NCBI RefSeq assembly: GCF_023276405.1
Contig: NZ_JALRMO010000001.1
Span: 6,321,001-6,385,000, forward strand
Direction: 5' to 3'
Source of the DNA: Paenibacillus hamazuiensis
GTDB lineage: Bacteria; Bacillota; Bacilli; Paenibacillales; NBRC-103111
DNA length: 64,000 bases
Made by a program: the position numbers and the translations under genes. The notes below the pieces were generated by a model, which saw nothing but the letters and a program-made list of their open reading frames with translations, was not told the origin of the DNA and ran no database searches. Of this stretch, positions 1 to 8,526 are shown in pieces. Within the stretch, counting starts at the first letter, position 1, and the number at the start of each line of letters is the position of its first letter.

Positions 1-2568
1 CGCACCACTCGGCTCGCCGCTTGCCACAACATTCCCATTAACGGTCATCGTCGATTTGCTATCGTACACGCTTGCCGTTACGGTAATGCTTGTTACGGAG
101 TTTGGCACCGCAGCCGTGTACGCGGTTGTCCCCGGTCCAAATGCCGGACTCAGTTCACCGCTCGACAGCGTTAAGCCGCTCAAATCCGCGTTGCCGCTCG
201 CTTCTTCCCGGTTAACTATGATGGTGTAAACCTTCTTCGTCCCATCCTCTGCAGTCACTGTCACCGTAACGGTGTTCTCTCCAACGGACAAATACGCATC
301 ACCCTGTATCGCGACACTCGCATAGTTGTCCGATTTCGTATAGGTTATGTCGACCCAACTTAATTGGTTAGGGATGCTCACGTGATAAGGACCGATATTG
401 TCATAAACGAATCCTGTGACGGTTATCCCGTTTACCTTAAGATCCGTCAAATCGGCACTCTTGATCGGCGGGTCGTTAACGGACGCGATGTTCAGCTTCA
501 CCGGTTTCTGAACCGTCACATAATAAGTATTCCAATAAAGGACGCAATTGCCCCACCTGTCGTACGAACAATAGCTTTCCGTTCTTTGCTCTAAGAATGA
601 CAAATCAAGCGTTATCGTGCCGTTAGCATTTGGATCGAAATAGCTGTAAGCGTTCTGTCCGCATTCCCTGTCCAACGACTGAAACGACCATTTGGGAGAC
701 CCGGCAACGTTGAAGGTGCTTAAGTTGCTTCCCATTACAGAATACGGGATGCAAAACTTTTGGCCTTCCTCCATTTGTTGATCGGACATCGTTTTAGAGG
801 AATCATAGTATGCAAGACCGGAAGGAGACACCCGATTCGCATAGATCGTATACGTTTTGACATCGCCTCTGCCTGAGTTCACTTGCAGCCCAATGGTATT
901 TCTCCCATTCGCAAGAGCTATCGTAGTACCAGTCGCAGGGGTACCATTGACCGTCATCGTGATTTGTGAAGCCGAATCCAAAGCTGTAGCGGTGATATCC
1001 AGTTGGGCGAACTGGCTGGACAAATCGAACGAATAGACCGGTACATCCGGATTAAAAGCGTGATCGAGAGGGACGGTCCGGTCATCTGCGGGATTAAGGG
1101 TCGGACTATTAATGACGATCCGCAATTCCTTCAGCACATTGATGTCTGTCCCGATAGTGTACACCGCGGCCCCGGAATATTCTTTTCCGTCAGATCCTCT
1201 CCAGGAAAAAGAATCAATACCGTTCCAGCCTACGGCCGGTTTATATGCAAGGTGAGAAAGTTCCGCCCTTGCGATTTCCTGCTGCAAGGTCACTGACGCG
1301 CCTTTAAGCAGCAGCTCTCCGTGCTCCGGCAGTCTCGTGATCCGAACTTGTTGAAGCGGATCGCCGTCCTCATCCGAATACAAGCTGACGAAATCGTCTT
1401 CCTGGAAATGCAACGTTTTTTCCTTAGAGATCCATTGGTCAGTGTCGTTTACAACCGGCGGAATATTGAGTGCATCATCGACCGTTACCGTAAACGAAGA
1501 GGAAGCTGACGATTCCCCATCGAAAGCCGTTACGGTAATAACCGAGCTGCCCTTTTGCCCCGGCGTCGGCTGGATGCGCAGATTCCATGCTTGCCCCAAG
1601 TCGCTGACGATGAGCCAATCTTTTGGGACTAGTGCGGTATTGCTGGAATCGACTGTGATTTGTATGTTTTCCCTGGCGGTGTCAATGTCCGTCACGGCAA
1701 TGGGGAGATCCAGCGACGGTTCGTTCCCTTTCATTTTAACATCCTGCAATGTCCTGACGATTGGCGGGTCGTTAATGGGGGCGATTCCCAGCTTCATGGT
1801 TTTCTGAACCGTCACGTAATAAGTATTCCAATAACGGGTGCAATTGCCCCACCTGTCGTACGAACAATAGCTTTCCGTTCTTTGTTCCAGGAAAAACAAA
1901 TCAAGCGTTATCATGCCGGTAGCATTTGGATCGAAGTAGCTGTAAGCATCCTGTCCGCATTCCCTGTCCAACCACTGAAACGACCATTTGGGAGACCCGG
2001 CAACGTTGAAGTTGGTTAAGTTGCTTCCGATCACCGAATACGGAATGCAAAACTTTTGACCCTCCTCCATTTGTTGATCGGACATGTCTTTGGAGGAATC
2101 GTAGTATGCAAGGCCGGAAGGTGACACCCGATTCACGTAGATCGTATACGTCCGGATCGCGCCTCTGCCTGAATTCACCTGAAATTGAAAGGTGTTTCTT
2201 CCGCCCTCAAGAGCTGCCGTAGTCCCGGTCATAGCGGAACCATTAGCCAGTATCATGATCTGCGATACCGGGTTCATGGCTGTGGCCTTAATATTCAGCC
2301 GGTCGAGACGGCTGGGCAGATCAAGCGTATATGATAAAACATCCGGGTCAAAAGCGGGATTGAGATTGCCGACCTGGTAATCCGCGGGATTCATGCTCTG
2401 GTTATAGGCGGTAAACTGCAATTCTTTCAATTTATCGCTATCATTCCCCGTAGTGTTACCCGTGGCCCCTTTCGCCTCATGAACAAACCCGAAAAAGGCG
2501 CACGCGAAAAGGAGCAGCATCGAGACGATGGCTCCTATATGTAACCTTGGCCTTCCTATCATTTTCAT
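1..2568 (-). CDS. Secreted cadherin-like beta-sandwich repeat protein (3' end outside window)
   Basis: An open frame runs leftward from ATG at 2568 to base 1 without a stop (856 codons seen). AAGGAG lies 6 nt upstream of the ATG. Residues 1-34 form a signal peptide (basic start, hydrophobic MLLLFACAFFGFV stretch). Three complete and one partial cadherin-like beta-sandwich units (PF12733 type, recognisable by 'AFDPDVLSYTLDLP' and 'TYTIYVNRV' motifs) are visible, plus a middle segment with Ig-like/VCBS-like text ('YSDEDGDPL', 'LPEHGELLL'). A 432-residue unit is duplicated: bases about 470-1100 and 1766-2400 are near copies, each with a cysteine-bearing module (FCIPYS...REC...SYCSYDRWGNC). Likely a wall-associated or secreted adhesin or envelope protein; no catalytic domain is seen. 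It is transcribed in the same direction as the two-component genes to its right. Confidence 0.8.
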   Translation of the reverse strand, partial: MKMIGRPRLHIGAIVSMLLLFACAFFGFVHEAKGATGNTTGNDSDKLKELQFTAYNQSMNPADYQVGNLNPAFDPDVLSYTLDLPSRLDRLNIKATAMNPVSQIMILANGSAMTGTTAALEGGRNTFQFQVNSGRGAIRTYTIYVNRVSPSGLAYYDSSKDMSDQQMEEGQKFCIPYSVIGSNLTNFNVAGSPKWSFQWLDRECGQDAYSYFDPNATGMITLDLFFLEQRTESYCSYDRWGNCTRYWNTYYVTVQKTMKLGIAPINDPPIVRTLQDVKMKGNEPSLDLPIAVTDIDTARENIQITVDSSNTALVPKDWLIVSDLGQAWNLRIQPTPGQKGSSVITVTAFDGESSASSSFTVTVDDALNIPPVVNDTDQWISKEKTLHFQEDDFVSLYSDEDGDPLQQVRITRLPEHGELLLKGASVTLQQEIARAELSHLAYKPAVGWNGIDSFSWRGSDGKEYSGAAVYTIGTDINVLKELRIVINSPTLNPADDRTVPLDHAFNPDVPVYSFDLSSQFAQLDITATALDSASQITMTVNGTPATGTTIALANGRNTIGLQVNSGRGDVKTYTIYANRVSPSGLAYYDSSKTMSDQQMEEGQKFCIPYSVMGSNLSTFNVAGSPKWSFQSLDRECGQNAYSYFDPNANGTITLDLSFLEQRTESYCSYDRWGNCVLYWNTYYVTVQKPVKLNIASVNDPPIKSADLTDLKVNGITVTGFVYDNIGPYHVSIPNQLSWVDITYTKSDNYASVAIQGDAYLSVGENTVTVTVTAEDGTKKVYTIIVNREEASGNADLSGLTLSSGELSPAFGPGTTAYTAAVPNSVTSITVTASVYDSKSTMTVNGNVVASGEPSGA

Positions 2569-2686
2569 ATCCAACTCCTTTTTGTGCAAAAATGGCAGCA
2601 GCGTGGTCATCTTGTAAAATCAGTCTACCGTAACGCTCTCACAAATTTCTCACAAGAAGTTGGCGATTCTTCATTTTTGTCAAAAA

Positions 2687-3814
2687 TCACATCGACATTA
2701 TCCGTGCAGCAAGCTCTCGAATTTCGTTCGAAGGCATCAGGCCAAGCTCCGTTTCCAGCTGTTTTACATAACTCTCGTAATGCACACGAAACAAATTCGT
2801 TTCCCCGTCCTCGGCATACAGGCGTAAAAGCCGCTCCGTCATTTCCTCGTCCAGATGGGCCACCGACAAGTAGGTGCGCATCGTTTCCTTCAACGCTGTC
2901 CGATCGCCGGCTGCGGCATAAAACTTCGCGATCATCCGGCAAAGCGACGCCATCTGATCGGATACTACGGACGCAAGCCCCAAACTCCATACGTAATCTT
3001 TGCCCCCGAACAAGTTGCCTGTGCAGGAACGAAGCAGTTTAACTCCCGCGGCTGCGTTTTGTTCATCGACCTCCGCTTTTTGGTCCATGAATCCCCGAAG
3101 CTGCTCCAAATCCGAAAAACCCGGTCCCGCTTGTAAAAGATAACCTTCATTGGAATGAATTAATTCCAAGTCCATCCTCGCATCCTTTAACGTCTTTTTG
3201 AGTCTGTACACCGTGTTATGCAAGTTGTGCAGCGCCCGGTCCTCTTCGAGGTCCGGCCAAAGGAGCTCAGTCAACCGCCATTTGCCGGCATGCCGGTTCG
3301 GGTAAGCCACCAGATACGCAAACAGTTCTTCCGTCTTCCGAGTCGGCCAATTCAGCAAGGCTCCGTCCTTCCCCCTCGTTTCGAATGTGCCGAGACATTG
3401 AACGAACGGCACCTCATCGGCTTGTGCCAGCGGTCGCCTTGCGGTATGCAGAGCCCTGTATTTCAATAGCTTGGCAACGACCCGCTTCAACGTATCCGGC
3501 GTTACCGGCTTCAACAAATAATCAAGCGCGTTGACGCGGAACGCTTCGACCGCATACCCCGGATAGGCCGTAGTAAATACGACCTGCACATCTTCGTTCA
3601 GCTCTTTTAGCTTTTCCGCCAGCTCGATCCCCCCCATGCGCGGCATCTCGACATCGAGAAAAACCGCGTCAGGCAGCAGGAACGGATACTGGCTCAAGGC
3701 GTCCATCGGGCTTGTGAACGCGCCGACGACTTCCAGCCCGGCATGCTGAGAAACAAGCCTCTTCATAAGTTCCAATATCGGCTTCTCGTCCTCCACGATC
3801 ATGACACGTATCAA
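2687..3814 (-). CDS. Response regulator with SARP-type wHTH and BTAD output domain
   Basis: 375 aa. Residues 1-120 are a receiver domain with the acidic pocket E8/D9, phospho-acceptor D54 (FLDVEMP) and the conserved lysine in LDYLLKPV. Residues ~125-220 form an OmpR-like winged helix of the SARP kind (RKTEELFAYLVAY...LLWPDLEEDRAL...LHNTVYRLKKTL). The rest resembles the bacterial transcriptional activation (BTAD) helical domain. It should be the output partner of the kinase upstream, because the two genes overlap by 4 bp (3811-3814). The combination of CheY and BTAD is known in Bacillales but much less common than OmpR or LytTR outputs. Targets are unknown; the adhesin immediately downstream is the obvious candidate. 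Confidence 0.88.
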   Translation of the reverse strand: MIRVMIVEDEKPILELMKRLVSQHAGLEVVGAFTSPMDALSQYPFLLPDAVFLDVEMPRMGGIELAEKLKELNEDVQVVFTTAYPGYAVEAFRVNALDYLLKPVTPDTLKRVVAKLLKYRALHTARRPLAQADEVPFVQCLGTFETRGKDGALLNWPTRKTEELFAYLVAYPNRHAGKWRLTELLWPDLEEDRALHNLHNTVYRLKKTLKDARMDLELIHSNEGYLLQAGPGFSDLEQLRGFMDQKAEVDEQNAAAGVKLLRSCTGNLFGGKDYVWSLGLASVVSDQMASLCRMIAKFYAAAGDRTALKETMRTYLSVAHLDEEMTERLLRLYAEDGETNLFRVHYESYVKQLETELGLMPSNEIRELAARIMSM

Positions 3815-6800
3815 CGCTTTTCCCCCTTGTCTCCGAATGCTTCGCTTGCCGCTTTAGAGCCGGCGGCCGCTGCCTCAACCTCCCGCTTCGGCAAATAAAC
3901 CGTCACGCGGGTTCCTTTTTCCAAAGCGGAATCGATGGTCACGCTCGCTCCGGGCAAGGCAGCCAGCCGTTTACGGACGTTGGTCAGTCCGATTCCGGAG
4001 CCGGTCGGGCGTTCGCCGGCTCTGAGCAGATAAAGCAAATCATCCGCCATCCCTACACCGTCATCCGCTATATCGAATCGAAAATAGCCGTCACCCTCCG
4101 TGATCGATAAGCTCACGGTCCCGATTCCTTCTTTTTCAAATAATCCGTGCCGGATTGCATTTTCAACGAGCGGTTGAATCGTTAGGGAAGGAACGGTGAC
4201 CGATTCGAGACCTGCATCCTGAAACAATTGAAAATTCAAGCGGTCTCCAAACCGCGCTTTCTCGATTTCCACATAAGCTTGAATAAGCTCAAGCTCGGCG
4301 CTTAGAGGCACATACAGCGACAGTAAATCCCGCTGGAACACCGTGCGCAAATAGCGGCTCAGCATGGACAGCAAATAGGCGGCTTTCTCACCGTCCGTGT
4401 AACAGAAGGAAATGATGCTGCTGATCGCGTTGTACAAAAAGTGAGGCTTGATCTGCGCTTGCAGAAATGCCAGTTCGCTGCGAATCGCCTGGTCCATCGA
4501 TGTTTTCATCGATATGAGCGTCCTTACCCTCGCCGACAGCGTTTTCGGATCAAACGGCTTGGCTATAAAGTCGTTCCCGCCCGCCCGGAAACAAAGCTCA
4601 ATATCGTACAAAGCATTTTTCACGGTGGAAAACAAAATGGGAAGATCGATGACGGAGCGCGTTTCCCTTATGGTCCGGCACAGATCTATGCCCGATATTT
4701 CCGGCATCATCACGTCTAGGATGACCAAATCGACGGAAGGATGGGCATTCAGCTTGAGAAGCGCTTCTTTGGCGGAAAAAGCCGTCAGCACGTTGTACTC
4801 GTCGCCCAGCAGCTTCAGCAATATCCGTATATTGGACGCCTCGTCATCGACAAGCAGAACGGTATTCGTACGTGACGGATCCACAATATCGAATTGCGTA
4901 AGTCCTGCCGGCAAAGCGGATCTGCGTATTTCAAGGGACCGAAAAAGGTGTAACGATTCGTCCGAGGGACTTTCCGCGAGCGGAAGGGTAAATGCCATCC
5001 TTGTGCCGTGCCCCGGCTCGGACCGTTCCACGCGAATCGTGCCGTTCATTTTTTCCATGAGCTGTCGGCTAATGTAAAGACCCAGTCCCATCCCTGTATA
5101 ACCGTCGTTCGCTGCGACCCCATCCGACCGCTCGAAGTAACCGAAAATCGATTCGTGGCTTTCCTGCGGAATCCCGATGCCGGTATCCTCGACCCAAACG
5201 GTAACCCGGTCGTCCGCCGCCGCGGCGCTTATTTCGATCCGCCCGATTTTCGTATGTTTAATCGCATTATGAATCAAGTTGTACAATACTTGACGAACCC
5301 GATTCTCATCGGCCCATGCATACATTCCCGGCGCGATCCGGTTTTCCCAGCGCACATCCTTCCCGGCCAGCTCGAATTCGAGCACTTGAAACGTCGTCTC
5401 GGCGGCCACACGAAGATCTACAACCGACCGTTCCAGCTGCAAATCCCCATGTTTCAATCGGACGACATCCAGAAGATCGTTGACAAGAGCGGTAAGCTTG
5501 ATCGATGTATCCTGAATAAGCGTAAGCTCGGAACGTTGGCTTCCGGTCAGCTCCCCCGCCTTTCCGTCCAGCAAATAAGAAGCCATATTTTGAATGCCAT
5601 GCAGCGGCGTTTTCAATTCATGCGACGTATTTGCCAAAAATTCGTCCTTTAACTTGTCCCGAACGATCAGTTCCTCCGTCAACTGTTCCGTTCTTCTCGT
5701 GGCGTGTGCCAGACGTACAGCAATCAGCAGGTTCATGAACACGATGATACAGATGAACGCAACGCGGCGGCCCATATCCGAATCGACCCAGCTGATCCTG
5801 TAAAACCAACTGATAAACCGAATCGACACCATGGCGAGAATAACCCCGATCAGCAAAGCCGTCTCTTTGCGGTCGATTTGCCCGTCCTGTTTAAGGTACA
5901 GCCGGATTGCCCGGTAAAGGTAAAAAACGACAAGAAACGTCAGGTAATACCATGGGATATTTCCCAGCTTCGAGTAAACATCAAAGGGAAAGACCAGCAC
6001 CGCCGCCAAATATACTCCGATCGGAAATACAAGCAGAAGCAGGCGGCTGCGCGTCAGCAGCTTGACATCCAGATAGTGCAGGAAACAACCGAGCACCGCA
6101 ATGTTGGAAAATCCGCCGAAATAGGCAAGCTTCAGAACCCATTCGTTGGAAATGCCCGGAAGGAGCTGGAGGATAAGCTTGTTCCCGTCTCCCATGATCA
6201 GCATCAGTAAAGTCAGGAAATACAGCGAACTGAAGAGATAGGCCTTATCCTTCGGCCGCAGCGTGAAAATGCTGATATGGTAAGCTCCGAACAGCAATAG
6301 AATGAACAGGCCGGTAACCTCCACGGCAAACCAAATATGATCCGCCCGAAGGATGTCCGTCTGCAGCCCGAATTGAAGGTCCCTGAATCCCCCGGTATTC
6401 GGCGAATATAAATTGGCCACTTGCAGGATGACTTCCATTTCGCCGCTTTCCATACGGGTATAAGTGGAATACGGCGTGCTCCCGGATTTATAGCTTTGTA
6501 CGTCCGGTGCCGGGTTCCCTGCATGCCCGAGCAAAATCCCGTTCACGAACAGACGGTGGGCCATTTGTACATCCGACACCCGGAAGCCGTAGTTCTCTTT
6601 GCTATTGCTTATCTTGACCACCAGCCGATAGGTCCCCAGCTTCGCTTGGCTGGCGCGATCCGTAACATCCCCTCCGAACCAGAAATTTGGAATATTGGCA
6701 TAGGAGGCCGATAACCGGGCTGCTTTTCCGCTTTGAAAATCATCCGAAGTAAGAAGCTCGTCCGGATAGAACATCCATTCCCCGTCAAGATTGACGAAGC

Positions 6801-6984
6801 CGTCTTTCTCAAAATCCCACCGGCTCAAGTCAAGTACACCTTCCCGCGCATGCGGAGCGGCCTTGTTCGGTATCGTATATCCATAGATGGATATTAAAAG
6901 CAGACATGTTAATAACGGGATTAAAGCCAGTCCCATAGCTTGGTAAGCGAATTTCGCTTTGTTTTGCAAGATTAGGCTTCGCAA
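3811..6984 (-). CDS. 7TMR-DISM hybrid sensor kinase with two kinase modules
   Basis: 1057 aa membrane sensor. One N-terminal TM (~15-35) is followed by an extracytoplasmic jelly-roll-like segment (45-210, 7TMR-DISMED2 type) and a 7TM region (~218-425). HisKA follows with phospho-acceptor H455 (NTSHELKTPLHG), then HATPase with N box NLIHNAIKHT, VEDTGIGIP and GMGLGLYISR. A receiver domain has D757 (VILDVMMPE). The C-terminus carries a second, LytS/YesM-type kinase module (QAQIKPHFLYN, H848; IQPLVENAIRHG; GIGLTNVRKRL). The protein therefore has two histidines and an internal receiver, and it probably signals to the BTAD regulator overlapping its 3' end. The ligand is unknown; 7TMR-DISM proteins are generally thought to sense small molecules such as carbohydrates. 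Confidence 0.9.
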   Translation of the reverse strand: MRSLILQNKAKFAYQAMGLALIPLLTCLLLISIYGYTIPNKAAPHAREGVLDLSRWDFEKDGFVNLDGEWMFYPDELLTSDDFQSGKAARLSASYANIPNFWFGGDVTDRASQAKLGTYRLVVKISNSKENYGFRVSDVQMAHRLFVNGILLGHAGNPAPDVQSYKSGSTPYSTYTRMESGEMEVILQVANLYSPNTGGFRDLQFGLQTDILRADHIWFAVEVTGLFILLLFGAYHISIFTLRPKDKAYLFSSLYFLTLLMLIMGDGNKLILQLLPGISNEWVLKLAYFGGFSNIAVLGCFLHYLDVKLLTRSRLLLLVFPIGVYLAAVLVFPFDVYSKLGNIPWYYLTFLVVFYLYRAIRLYLKQDGQIDRKETALLIGVILAMVSIRFISWFYRISWVDSDMGRRVAFICIIVFMNLLIAVRLAHATRRTEQLTEELIVRDKLKDEFLANTSHELKTPLHGIQNMASYLLDGKAGELTGSQRSELTLIQDTSIKLTALVNDLLDVVRLKHGDLQLERSVVDLRVAAETTFQVLEFELAGKDVRWENRIAPGMYAWADENRVRQVLYNLIHNAIKHTKIGRIEISAAAADDRVTVWVEDTGIGIPQESHESIFGYFERSDGVAANDGYTGMGLGLYISRQLMEKMNGTIRVERSEPGHGTRMAFTLPLAESPSDESLHLFRSLEIRRSALPAGLTQFDIVDPSRTNTVLLVDDEASNIRILLKLLGDEYNVLTAFSAKEALLKLNAHPSVDLVILDVMMPEISGIDLCRTIRETRSVIDLPILFSTVKNALYDIELCFRAGGNDFIAKPFDPKTLSARVRTLISMKTSMDQAIRSELAFLQAQIKPHFLYNAISSIISFCYTDGEKAAYLLSMLSRYLRTVFQRDLLSLYVPLSAELELIQAYVEIEKARFGDRLNFQLFQDAGLESVTVPSLTIQPLVENAIRHGLFEKEGIGTVSLSITEGDGYFRFDIADDGVGMADDLLYLLRAGERPTGSGIGLTNVRKRLAALPGASVTIDSALEKGTRVTVYLPKREVEAAAAGSKAASEAFGDKGEKR

Positions 6985-7210
6985 CTCAATTTCCCCCGGC
7001 TTCTTCTCTTCGATGAAACGGCAACGGTTATTGCTTATATGAGGATTTTATCACAGCCGTCTCCCAAATATCTCACAAACCTATGTTTCTACCACTCTCG
7101 CTCTACAGCCTTTAGCTGTATTGCCAAAATCACTTTTCCCAACTACTCTGTTGATACTGTCACATTTTAGTACGGATGGATCGTAGTACAGGGTGAAAGG
7201 GGGAAGCGAG

Positions 7211-7474
7211 GTGGATGATTCCGAACTGCGTCAGATGATCGCTGACGTCTTGAAGGGGGATACCGAAAAATTCGAGTTTATCGTGGAGCACTTCCAAAAA
7301 CCGATTTTTCGCTACTGCTATCACATGCTGGGCAGCGATGCCGAAGCCAAAGATAGCGGACAAGAAGTATTTTTGAAGGCATCTCGCCATCTGCACAAGT
7401 ACAGTCGCGATCTGCCGGAAACAGGCGGAGGAATCAAACAAGGATTACGCGATGATGCCGGTGGAGCTTTCTGA
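7211..7474 (+). pseudogene. Truncated ECF sigma factor (region 2 only)
   Basis: Starting at GTG 7211 (AAAGGGGG 7 nt upstream), the frame encodes about 65 residues of sigma-70 region 2 of the ECF type (ELRQMIADVLKGDTEKF, FRYCYHMLGSDAEAKD, QEVFLKASRHLHKY). It then runs into unrelated sequence and stops at 7474. Region 4, needed for -35 recognition, is absent. The usual 'EDC/A-QEVFLK' region reads 'KDSGQEVFLK'. The following ORF is the 3' end of what looks like its anti-sigma gene, so this is best read as an internal deletion that fused the two partners out of frame. It is unlikely to be functional. Confidence 0.75.
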
Positions 7475-7763
7475 CGATTTATATCATATGAGAACCGTCT
7501 ATAAACAAGGGGACAAGGAAGTGGCGGTTACGGTTCTCCAAACCAATGGACATACGTCCTATATGGATGAAAACATCGGCTTCGAACAGCAAAAGATGAC
7601 GGTCAAAGGAACCGAAATCCTCTACACGGAATATGAAGGCGGAAGAAAAACTATCACATGGATCAAAAGCGCTTCAGACACCGAATATATGTATCAAATC
7701 GACGCTCCCGGTGAACTGAGCAAAGAGGATTTGGTGAAAATAGCCGAAGCTTACTTGAAGTAA
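7452..7763 (+). pseudogene. Remnant of anti-sigma protein, DUF4367-like C-terminal domain
   Basis: 103 aa from ATG 7452, and the same frame is open further upstream to about 7400. The text (YKQGDKEVAVTVLQTNG, VKGTEILYTEYEGG, TITWIKSASDTEYMYQIDA, LSKEDLVKIAEAYLK) is typical of the C-terminal DUF4367 domain that ends many Bacillales membrane-bound anti-sigma/RsgI-like proteins. The zinc-finger/N-terminal part and the TM segment are missing. It directly follows, and partly overlaps, a decapitated ECF sigma gene. The simplest history is one deletion of roughly a kilobase removing sigma regions 3-4 and the anti-sigma N-terminus. There is no good ribosome site of its own. Confidence 0.65.
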
Positions 7764-7764
7764 T

Positions 7765-7893
7765 TTAAATATGTCTTATAGTCCTCTCCTTTCTCCAGGC
7801 GGGGACTTGCCTTAAGTTAATTATCAAAACTACTACAGGAACCATAACAATGAAAAGTCCTGCCCTTAATAATCCGGGCACCTCTTCTTCCAT
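7765..7893 (-). CDS. Putative 42-aa single-pass membrane peptide
   Basis: ATG at 7893 opens a 42-codon frame ending TAA at 7765. It starts MEEEVPGLLRAG, continues with an uninterrupted hydrophobic run (LFIVMVPVVVLIINL) and ends with a basic tail (WRKERTIRHI). An AGGAGGTG sequence lies about 13 nt upstream of the ATG. Charge distribution and length fit a small single-span membrane protein. It is convergent with the anti-sigma remnant, ending 1 bp from it. No family is recognised; the coding call rests on the TM pattern and Shine-Dalgarno only. Confidence 0.4.
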   Translation of the reverse strand: MEEEVPGLLRAGLFIVMVPVVVLIINLRQVPAWRKERTIRHI

Positions 7894-8087
7894 CAGCAAT
7901 TCCCCCACCTCCTACCCCCAATTTTTGTAAACCTTATGAATAATGACGTTAAATACTGCAACATGTTACTTCCTATTTTCATTATCCTGCCGGTTACTTC
8001 AGGACCAGGGCAGGTCGTCGCGGTGCCTGCTCCAATAACGAACGGCAGCCGTGATCGCCTGCCGTTTCTGCGCATTATTTTCATTTA

Positions 8088-8513
8088 TTAGAGTTTATTA
8101 TATTCATCATCGGTTACGGGTTCTAACCAGTCTGTTTGCCCCGGTGTAAGTGCTAAATGTACAAACCAGCTATCCTTCGTAGCCCCGTGCCAATGTTTTA
8201 CGTTCGGTGGAATATTCACCACATCGCCTGTTTGGAGCAATTGAGCCGGCTTTCCTTCTTCTTGATACCACCCCTCGCCGCCAGTGACTAACAACACTTG
8301 CCCGGCGTGATGAGAGTGCCAATTATTGCGGGCACCAGGAGCAAACGTTACATTTCCGATAGCTGTATTGAGTGGTGTCGGATCGGTGAACACCATTTGT
8401 AAGTAAGCGTCACCTTTAAAGTATTGTTTTACTTTTTGCCCCAACGGAAAAATTACGCTATTGCTTAAGTGTTCGTTCTTCATTTTTAATCCCTGCTTTC
8501 TTTTTTTATTCAT
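8088..8513 (-). CDS. Cupin-domain protein
   Basis: 141 aa, single conserved beta-barrel (cupin_2). Metal-binding motif 1 is visible as NNWHSHHAGQVLLV...GEGWYQEEG and motif 2 as PNVKHWHGA. Such small cupins are often paired with carboxymuconolactone decarboxylase proteins, and here the gene follows one by 13 nt in the same direction. The start at 8513 has AGGGTGATGA upstream; an internal ATG at 8483 (MKNEHLSNS) is also possible. The probable role is detoxification or quinone/peroxide chemistry; the substrate is unknown. A GC-rich hairpin lies just downstream (about 8039-8070). Confidence 0.85.
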   Translation of the reverse strand: MNKKRKQGLKMKNEHLSNSVIFPLGQKVKQYFKGDAYLQMVFTDPTPLNTAIGNVTFAPGARNNWHSHHAGQVLLVTGGEGWYQEEGKPAQLLQTGDVVNIPPNVKHWHGATKDSWFVHLALTPGQTDWLEPVTDDEYNKL

Positions 8514-8526
8514 TCATCACCCTGTC

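Noticed and set aside
2584-3150. Several overlapping ORFs of 60-150 aa on both strands over the BTAD regulator's 3' part
   Set aside because: They are alternative frames of the 375-aa response regulator; none has a ribosome site or recognisable domain.
7893-8084. 63-aa minus-strand ORF after the cupin gene
   Set aside because: Covers the hairpin downstream of the cupin and has no domain; the 42-aa frame overlapping its end has a better ribosome site and a membrane helix.
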